From assembly GCA_029964075.1 (NCBI GenBank), contig CM057129.1, positions 25,225,430 to 25,289,429 on the forward strand: a stretch of 64,000 nt of DNA, in the 5' to 3' direction. Below the pieces are notes generated by a model. It was not told the DNA's origin and ran no database searches. It saw only the letters and a program-made list of their open reading frames with translations. Source of the DNA: Patiria pectinifera. Its lineage: Eukaryota > Echinodermata > Asteroidea > Valvatida > Asterinidae. This document shows positions 59,601 to 64,000 of the stretch, one piece after another (position 1 is the first letter of the stretch; each line of letters starts with the position of its first letter). The translations under genes were made by a program, and so were the position numbers.

Positions 59601-62600
59601 GTTAGTTGTTCAGTATCCTTCATTAGATTTTGAACACTTTTGTTGCTTCAAACGAACAAATGCACAAATTACAAATGATGGACTTTATCTTTAACCATTC
59701 GGGACTGATGTTTGAATGCAACAGGCAACCCTAGATGTGATAACCAAATTACTTCCCCTGAACGGACTGCCAACGCTGGACGTCCTGAACAAGCTGATGC
59801 AACTCTTGCTGTTCTTCCTGACGTTGTTCCTCTCGGGAGACGACCTAGAAGGATATGAGTGAGTTTAATCCAAGATTCATAATCTCATAATCCCATCCAC
59901 TGTCATCCTGGCACAATCATGCCTGCTTTGTAGGCGGTAAGCGTATTCTCGTGAGAGGGTTTGTGAAGATGATGACAATAGGATAATCTATTGAGACTAA
60001 TTCCTTGGTTCTAAATCCAAGGATTTTTTGGCAAGAATTTACCTTTGCCTATCAGTTTAAGAGTTATTTCATGTGCAGGAGAAACAAATCCAGGGCCCCC
60101 TTCAATGGAGAAACCATTGTGTGCACTACCGTACAAAGCACCTGCCCCGTGATGGATTATCTGAACAATAGCTAGTACAGCGCTGTCGCCATTGAAGGGG
60201 GCCTTCATGATAGAATTGCTGGCGTGTTCGGATTGTCTGTACCCACTGTATACTAACTGACATCTGGAGGAAACAAAATCCCACGCCTGCTCTAGTGGAC
60301 TTGAACCCGAGACCTCCTGCTTGCTAGTGCCGTTGTCTTACCACTATACTACCAAGCTGGTTCCCCTAATTCAATGCTGCAGTAAGCAAATGACTCATTC
60401 TTTGGACTTAAAAAACCCAATGGGGACACGAGCCCAAAATGAAGAATGTGAGCCAATTTTCACAAAACAGTGCCTAACTTACCCAATGCGTACGACTTAC
60501 GCAACAAATTTGTTGCGCAGCTGCGCAATAAACTTATGATCGATTTCACGAAACTTGGCGTAGCTGCACAACATTTTAAATAATCTAACATCTTGGATGA
60601 GGATAATAACAGCATTTTTGACTGTTTGTGAATGATTTTGTTCTGTCATGAATCGCCTCTGCCTGCCATTTTGAAAATGGTTTTGCCCGACTTTCTCCAA
60701 AATTGTGTGGCAACTCTACAAGTTCTGTCATGAGTAAAATAGCAATTTGTTTACCTGAAACACGCAGCTATGAGTGTCTTGTATCAACCTTGATAAGTAG
60801 TGAAATGCTGTGACAGGCTCCACGACGCTAGCGATTTGATAGTGAAATAGTTCATTTTCAGTCGCTACACCATAACTTACGCCATCGAAAATGATGCGCA
60901 AGTTACGCAATATTTTTGTGCACAAGTCGTGGACTGACCCATCTTTCATGAAATGTGTCAACTGAATTTTGAACAGCGTGAAGTGTTGCATAACTTATGC
61001 AATAAATTGTGACGCAAGTGGAGTTACGCCATTGTGTAAAGCTTCGTTAAAAGGCTGCTGGTCGTATACCTATCTATCAAAATATCTTTCAGTGCTGGAT
61101 TGCGCAGAAATTAAGATGATTATGGACCAAACAGATTCTAATATTGAGTTTTATTCCTGGAGCAATTTGTCATAAAAAAATGGGTTACTTTTGGAAATCC
61201 TCCTAGCTAAAGTATCCCAGCTCTGTCAAAGAAGTGGGGTATATGCAGATACTCAATTTTATAACTCCGAAAAAACTCAAAAAAATAAATTAGAAATACT
61301 CAGAAATATCTCTTCATGGCAAAAATAATAATAAATTTGTATTTGAACCCCCAAGGGACATGGTGAGCTTGGAGACAAGTCTAGCTTCCTGCCTCAAGGA
61401 GCTCTACTCACTTGAACAAACTTACCACCAACGTCATCTACCTGTCTCAGTTCTAAATGTTACCATGGAGACCATGGCAAGCTATCTACCAATCAGAGGC
61501 CTTGGAGTGATTCGAACAGGTCAGTCACTTTGTGTTTCCCATTGTCCCTGTAACACTCTCCCTATTACACTCTCCCATAGACTAAGCACACAAACCTACT
61601 ACATAGGACCGTTTCCAACAAAAGACCCAACGCCCGAGGACTGAAAGGATCTGTTGTTCTCCCTTTGTGTGTCGGTCATCGGGGGTTGTGTAGAACACGT
61701 GCAAGTGTAGAATTCTTCACGCTGTATGAGCCAAAATTAGTGCGTACACACAGCGTGTGTCCCGCCACCGGAGCTTTTGAAAGTGATAAAATACCGTCGT
61801 TGCTGTTGGTGCGCAGAGTCCATTCAAAAGTACAGTGACAGTTACTTGTCACAACTGGCCTTGTGATTTGACTTGAGATTGACTAAGATTCAGCTCTTCT
61901 TGTTTTAACTTATTCCGTAAGGTTTATCTTTCGTATTTTTGGCTGTGATCAGATCTTGTCACAATTTATTTTGTTTTTTGGTTTTTGTTTTTGCAGATGA
62001 GCTGAGAGATGCCATATGTCAGATGCTTCTATGCATCTACAGCCAGACACCAGTTGACTCTGAGCCAGCGGCTGCCATCAGACGAAAACACACCAAGAGT
62101 ATCAATACCGCCCTCATTGTTGACTTGGGAAAGATTGCCAATCTGCAGGTGAGGAAAACAGATGCTTGAACAGTCGTTCCACAAACTGAAAATTCTCAGT
62201 TTCCTGTCCATGTGTTTCAGAGCCATCAACTATAATCTAAGAAGACTTGTGGGTTTGACTGAGCAATGAGAGTAAATTTGTGGTTGCGCCGTGAGATTGG
62301 AAAACCTCTCTTGTTTTTTAGCTGCGGGATAGCAGTTCAACAAATCATCTGTGTCTCTGTAAGTCCGTCAGTTAGTTAATAAGTTAGTATCCAACCTGAC
62401 ATTGTCTGTTGCTCGTACATATTTTGACTGATTTCAACCAAACTGTCTCAAAAGTATCAGTAGCCCAGCCCCAACATGTCACATGACCAAACTGGGTCAA
62501 AGGTCATCATGGGGTCACTAGGGTCAAAAAAGTGATATCTTTTACTCGAAAACCTGATTTTTTTTACTGAAAACAATACTTCCAGAAATTACATGGCACA

Positions 62601-63246
62601 ATCACGTGACTCGTGGATGAACACGACTTTGTTGGCCCGCAGCTTCCGAGATCCGATGGAGCTTGTTTTAGTTTTCATCGATTCTTTTCATAACTACACA
62701 CACTCTTAAAAGGGATTTCTTCTCAAATGGTGCAACCCCAAAGCTTACTCTAGTCACTATAATCAAAACGAAGGTCCATTAACTCCATGCCTTTATAATT
62801 AGCGGCCATTATTTGAAGATATTAACAGTAAGAAATAACACATAGAACTCACATATATTGGTTCCCTGTCTCCAAAACGACAGCATTTCAAATGGATATA
62901 TCGGCTGGCTGTTGGCAAAGACTTAAGGCAATTTTTTTTATTTTTTTTAATTTATTTTGATTTTTCCTCAGTTTGTTGTAGCACCCCTCCTGACGACAAT
63001 CCAGAATGAATTCACCTCCTACCAAACCCACAAATCTGCACCCCGACCATCAACTCATCCCTCTACCATGACAACAACATCAACATCATCACTCAGCTCC
63101 ATCAGTAGGAAAGATGCCCTCATCTCTATGGCAGCTGTCGCCATGGATACCAGTAGCTCCTGTGCAAGTAGCGGTGATGAGAGACAAGAGAAGAGGAGAC
63201 GTCTTGCGTTGCACAGGACACCGGGCAAGAAGGGATACAAGACAGG
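50578..63246 (+). CDS. ATR: ATR checkpoint kinase, N-terminal part (11 exons, continues)
   Basis: The eleven exons are 50578-50678, 52850-52935, 53520-53705, 54678-54848, 55915-56027, 56910-57001, 58092-58209, 59725-59858, 61356-61519, 61997-62148 and 62972-63246. They are GT-AG with consistent phases and give 530 residues plus two bases. ATR is the PIKK-family Ser/Thr kinase that senses RPA-coated single-stranded DNA through ATRIP. Blocks match human ATR in order: MCRKIICKLVDRYLTDLQK (human RQILCQFIDRILTDVN), VVLNFLNNCIHQSPNMF, TWLLSCLIRIL...SLLHAVKYKDPPSF, LPLNGLP, DELRDAICQMLLCIYSQT, and a basic EKRRRLALHRTPGKKGYK where human has SPKRRRLSSSLNPSKRAPK. This is the helical-repeat, ATRIP-binding part. 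FAT, kinase and FATC domains lie beyond the window. The start ATG has A at -3 and G at +4. Introns are crowded with MITEs, a LINE fragment and SINEs. Confidence 0.85.
51415..51965 (+). mobile_element. TTAA MITE family A copy 5, older
   Basis: The left end has decayed (GGAGGTAACGTGCAACATTT) and the right end reads GGATATTACCTTTAA. The central arms are CCAACGATGGTCGG and CCGACCATCATTGG. It lies in ATR intron 1. Confidence 0.75.
52245..52395 (+). repeat. Dispersed repeat, copy 2 of 2
   Basis: ATGAAATTTGGACTCCTATG, ATGAGTCCGTACTTCATA and CACACTACACCAGTACTG repeat the blocks of 44515-44690. It lies in ATR intron 1. Confidence 0.55.
52567..52711. mobile_element. 145-bp inverted-repeat element
   Basis: GGGAATAAATATGTGCTTGG at the left pairs with CCAAGCACATATTTATTCCC at the right. 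CCAGTTTTAAAC occurs again inside both arms. It is flanked by AT-rich sequence, in ATR intron 1. Confidence 0.75.
52850..52935 (+). CDS. ATR: ATR exon 2
   Basis: Lies between CCACTCAG and GTGAGT. It codes for PEERQQALKMCRKIICKLVD and RYLTDLQK, the first strongly ATR-like helix. Confidence 0.85.
53520..53705 (+). CDS. ATR: ATR exon 3
   Basis: Follows TGTCTGCAG and codes for VSAELSSSELSIVVLNFLNN and CIHQSPNMF, then a Pro/Gln-rich stretch ending DPEYHICK before a GTGCGA donor (weaker than consensus but frame-consistent). Confidence 0.83.
53882..54140 (+). repeat. GTCTGTCTGTC-core dispersed repeat in ATR intron 3
   Basis: AAGCTCTGGCATCTACTACA, TGTCACTTGGTGGTTGGTCG and CTGTCCCCGAAAATTGACCA repeat the order of the STARD5 intron 2 cluster. 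ATTGACCAAA is then tandemly reiterated, and TGTCTGTCCCCAAAAATTGA recurs near 54103. Confidence 0.65.
54515..54645 (-). repeat. tRNA-like SINE remnant and (TTA)n tail
   Basis: On the minus strand a B box GGTTCGAATCC (plus-strand GGATTCGAACC near 54546) and an anticodon-region-like ATTCCTGACTTATGATCAGA give a tRNA-like head. An (ATT)n tract follows at 54630-54645. Too diverged to be a tRNA gene. Confidence 0.45.
54678..54848 (+). CDS. ATR: ATR exon 4
   Basis: Follows CCTCCGCAG. It codes for LNTWLLSCLIRILNDYFCLA and SLLHAVKYKDPPSFSELLSE, aligning with the human ITRLLRIA...SKSPAIF helices. Confidence 0.86.
54979..55008 (+). repeat. (TATTG)n microsatellite
   Basis: Five tandem copies of GTATT/TATTG in ATR intron 4. 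Confidence 0.85.
55378..55644 (-). pseudogene. LINE reverse-transcriptase C-terminal fragment
   Basis: The open frame of 88 codons reads RNLDVHLHNTRSVKKVHIGK, then ASFMKTVRHQGPLLWNQLTP, then VHKFKRYLKNLLISCII. The H-N-T-R block, the (R/H)QGP-x-LWN-x-L block and the terminal FKRYLK are the end of ORF2 in non-LTR retrotransposons of the CR1/Jockey/L2 kind. No reverse-transcriptase core is attached, so this is a 5'-truncated relic in ATR intron 4. Confidence 0.75.
55915..56027 (+). CDS. ATR: ATR exon 5
   Basis: Follows TTCCTTCAG and codes for VSAAVLNNFAAGDVEELDPP and LEMKRFTVDVDRLSNLE, phase 0 at a GTATGA donor. An acidic linker; similarity to human ATR is weak here. Confidence 0.75.
56057..56564 (-). 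mobile_element. TTAA MITE family A copy 6, half palindrome lost
   Basis: The ends are TTAAAGGGAATATACAACA and GTTGTATATTCCCTTTAA. The centre reads CCAACGCTGGTCGGCC and then jumps to AACTGATACAAA, so the right arm of the central palindrome has been deleted. It lies in ATR intron 5. Confidence 0.8.
56910..57001 (+). CDS. ATR: ATR exon 6
   Basis: Follows CTTGCTAG, codes for EQEELSSIYKNSRPITLRYH and TNCSLLQLNL, and ends at GTGAGT. Confidence 0.76.
57091..57466. mobile_element. MITE family C copy 2
   Basis: TAA is followed by GGCCAAACAAAAAAAGTCTC and CGGTTTCTGGTATAG. The right end is CATACCAGAAACCGGAGACT and TTTTGCC followed by TAA. It is inverted relative to 48332-48692 and lies in ATR intron 6. 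Confidence 0.8.
58092..58209 (+). CDS. ATR: ATR exon 7
   Basis: Follows TATTTTGCAG and codes for KILNELIYDVTLITSIHQSP and GLWSTLVQQFDAGQYEVKQ, matching the human LLLWQIGCVLLEYGSPKIK region in position and pattern. Confidence 0.8.
58330..58849 (+). mobile_element. TTAA-flanked palindromic MITE, family B copy 1
   Basis: It starts TTAAAGCTATAGTCCATCA and ends TGATGGACTCGGGCTTTAA. The central palindrome at 58670-58693 is ACGGTGCTTCTT/AAGAAGCACCGT. It lies in ATR intron 7, 350 bases from an inverted copy. Confidence 0.82.
59197..59694 (-). mobile_element. TTAA-flanked palindromic MITE, family B copy 2
   Basis: The ends are AAAGCTATAGTCCATCATTT and AATGATGGACTTTATCTTTAA. The central palindrome at 59361-59384 is ACGGTGCGTCTT/AAGACGCACCGT. 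It is opposite in orientation to copy 1, so the two can pair over ~500 bases. Confidence 0.82.
59725..59858 (+). CDS. ATR: ATR exon 8
   Basis: Follows GCAACAG and codes for ATLDVITKLLPLNGLPTLDV, then a Leu-rich helix ending DDLEGYE. LNGLP corresponds to human LGGLP. Confidence 0.83.
60092..60205. mobile_element. ~115-bp MITE with AGGGCCCCCTTCAATGG ends
   Basis: AGGGCCCCCTTCAATGG and CCATTGAAGGGGGCCT are exact inverted ends (bar one base) around a 80-base interior. It lies in ATR intron 8. Confidence 0.72.
60250..60350 (-). repeat. tRNA-like SINE head, minus strand
   Basis: On the minus strand GGTAGTATAGTGGTAAGACA (A-box region) is followed by AGCAAGCAGGAGGTCTCGGG and B box GGTTCAAGTCC. It resembles the tRNA-like heads at 63428-63780. 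Confidence 0.5.
60470..61030. repeat. Possible inverted-repeat element with ACTTACGCAA ends
   Basis: GCGTACGACTTACGCAACAA at the left and, reversed, GGCGTAACTCCACTTGCGTC at the right share ACTTRCG-type and GCAATAAACTTATG/GCATAAGTTATGC blocks. A further GCGCAAGTTACGC lies at 60896. Pairing is patchy, so this is tentative. Confidence 0.35.
61356..61519 (+). CDS. ATR: ATR exon 9
   Basis: Follows CCCCAAG and codes for DMVSLETSLASCLKELYSLE and HQRHLPVSVLNVTMETMASY, ending LGVIRT before GTCAGT. Confidence 0.82.
61997..62148 (+). CDS. ATR: ATR exon 10
   Basis: Follows TTTTTGCAG and codes for DELRDAICQMLLCIYSQTPV, then a basic stretch IRRKHTKS and ALIVDLGKIANLQ. Confidence 0.84.
62315..62690 (+). 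repeat. Dispersed repeat carrying AGGTCA-type half sites
   Basis: The segment contains TGACTGATTTCAACCAAACT, CAACATGTCACATGACCAAA and a cluster of (A/G)GGTCA hexamers at 62494, 62501, 62512 and 62521. It lies in ATR intron 10. I recognise it only as a repeat-like style of sequence; no second copy is present in this window. Confidence 0.4.
62972..63246 (+). CDS. ATR: ATR exon 11, last in window
   Basis: Follows TTCCTCAG. It codes for FVVAPLLTTIQNEFTSYQTH, a Ser/Thr-rich disordered stretch, then RKDALISMAAVAMD and EKRRRLALHRTPGKKGYK, which looks like a bipartite nuclear-localisation signal. It ends in phase 2 at GTGAGA. Confidence 0.84.
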
Positions 63247-63275
63247 GTGAGAACGGACACAGAATAGTTTACATC

Positions 63276-63890
63276 ATCACAACGCAAACTCCATCTTATG
63301 AATAGTTTCTAATCATAAGATGGAATTTTTGCGTCGAGTGATATAAATCAATATTAGGTTTTGCCCTTCACCGATGTATAAACATTGTATACTCGGTGTT
63401 TTACCTCCCGAGTGAAAGTTGGAAAAAGTCACTCGGGTGGGACTCGAACCCACGACCTCTTGCTTTCTAGTGCAGCCAACCGATCCCGTAAGCTCGGTGG
63501 TCGAGTGGTAAGACGTCTGCACCAGAAAGCAGGAGGTTGTGGGTTTGAGTCCCACCCGATTGATTTTTTCCAACTTTCACTCGGGAGGTAACACACTGAG
63601 TATACAGTGTGTATATATACGTTGGTGAAGGGCAAAACCTAATATGGATGAATAGTTTAGTTGCAGTACCCACTGCTATATCAGATTCGAACCAGCCAGC
63701 CGACCCCGGCAAGTTCGGTGGCCGAGTGGTAAGATGTCTGAACTAGTAAGCAGGAGGTCATAGGTTCGAGTCCCACCCAAGTAGTTTTTTCACACAATCA
63801 CTCAAGACAACACTTAGTATACAGTGTTTATAAAACTACATCAGTGAAGTGCAAAGCCCAGTATTGAATCTACATCACCCCGGCGCAAAT
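63276..63890. mobile_element. Inverted pair plus third copy of a tRNA-derived SINE
   Basis: A minus-strand unit (63318-63478) and a plus-strand unit (63494-63660) are near-perfect inverted copies: both run from AATATTAGGTTTTGCCCTTC through CTCCCGAGTGAAAGTTGGAA to a tRNA-like head with B box GGTTCGAGTCCC or GGTTTGAGTCCC. A third, more diverged plus-strand unit starts at 63712 (GGTGGCCGAGTGGTAAGATG, B box GGTTCGAGTCCC). It lies in the intron after the last visible ATR exon. Confidence 0.78.
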
Positions 63891-64000
63891 TCCATCTCGT
63901 GAATAGTTCGGTTGCGCAACTTGTGGTACCCGCTGCTGTACCCGGATCCCAAAAAGAGGGAGGCCAGGAGGGTTTTGTCCCCTCTAAATAATGCCGCTAT

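Noticed and set aside
63428..63780. Functional tRNA genes
   Set aside because: A and B boxes are present, but each is linked to a repeated body and copies lie inverted to one another. The arms do not close as a normal cloverleaf, so SINE heads are the better reading.

Overview
Organism and setting. This is an intron-rich, AT-leaning animal nuclear sequence with GT-AG introns and no sign of bacterial organisation. The genes have single-copy animal orthologues. Introns are long and packed with short inverted-repeat elements and tRNA-derived SINEs, and the octamer TAGGCCTA is strongly over-used. I infer a marine invertebrate, probably a deuterostome of the echinoderm/hemichordate kind, but the phylum is not proven by the sequence.

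Layout. (1) 1-4.66 kb is non-coding and repeat-bearing. (2) 4.97-22.42 kb, plus strand, is a complete five-exon gene for a small START-domain lipid carrier most like STARD5 (210 aa), spread over 17 kb. Its last intron holds a ~0.75 kb minisatellite. (3) 22.7-33.9 kb has no gene I can support, only repeats. (4) 33.88-43.24 kb, minus strand, holds two tandem three-exon genes for SLC10 (sodium/bile-acid cotransporter family) proteins of about 317 and 315 aa. They have identical intron positions and phases, so they arose by local duplication. (5) 43.2-50.5 kb is intergenic or 5' untranslated and full of nested inverted-repeat elements. (6) 50.58 kb to the window end, plus strand, is the 5' part of the ATR checkpoint kinase gene: 11 coding exons for the first ~530 residues, covering the ATRIP-binding helical-repeat region. 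The kinase domain lies beyond the window.

How the genes relate. STARD5-type proteins carry sterols or bile acids in the cytosol, and SLC10 proteins classically move bile acids or sulfated steroids across membranes, so the first three genes may form a sterol-handling neighbourhood (inference). ATR is unrelated and starts downstream.

Main discoveries. Both SLC10 paralogues have lost nearly all residues that bind Na+ in this family, and both carry Lys where the family has the Na2-site Gln. The STARD5 reading frame is open upstream to an ATG that adds 56 residues with no acidic residue and a mitochondrial-presequence look. Two families of TTAA-flanked inverted-repeat elements share a modular central palindrome whose inner core is swapped between families and whose arms show compensatory changes. 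Other items include a nested-insertion palindrome with readable target duplications, a 470-bp palindrome abutting an SLC10 stop codon, a minimal ATGTAA start-stop uORF before the ATR start, and an inverted tRNA-SINE pair inside ATR.
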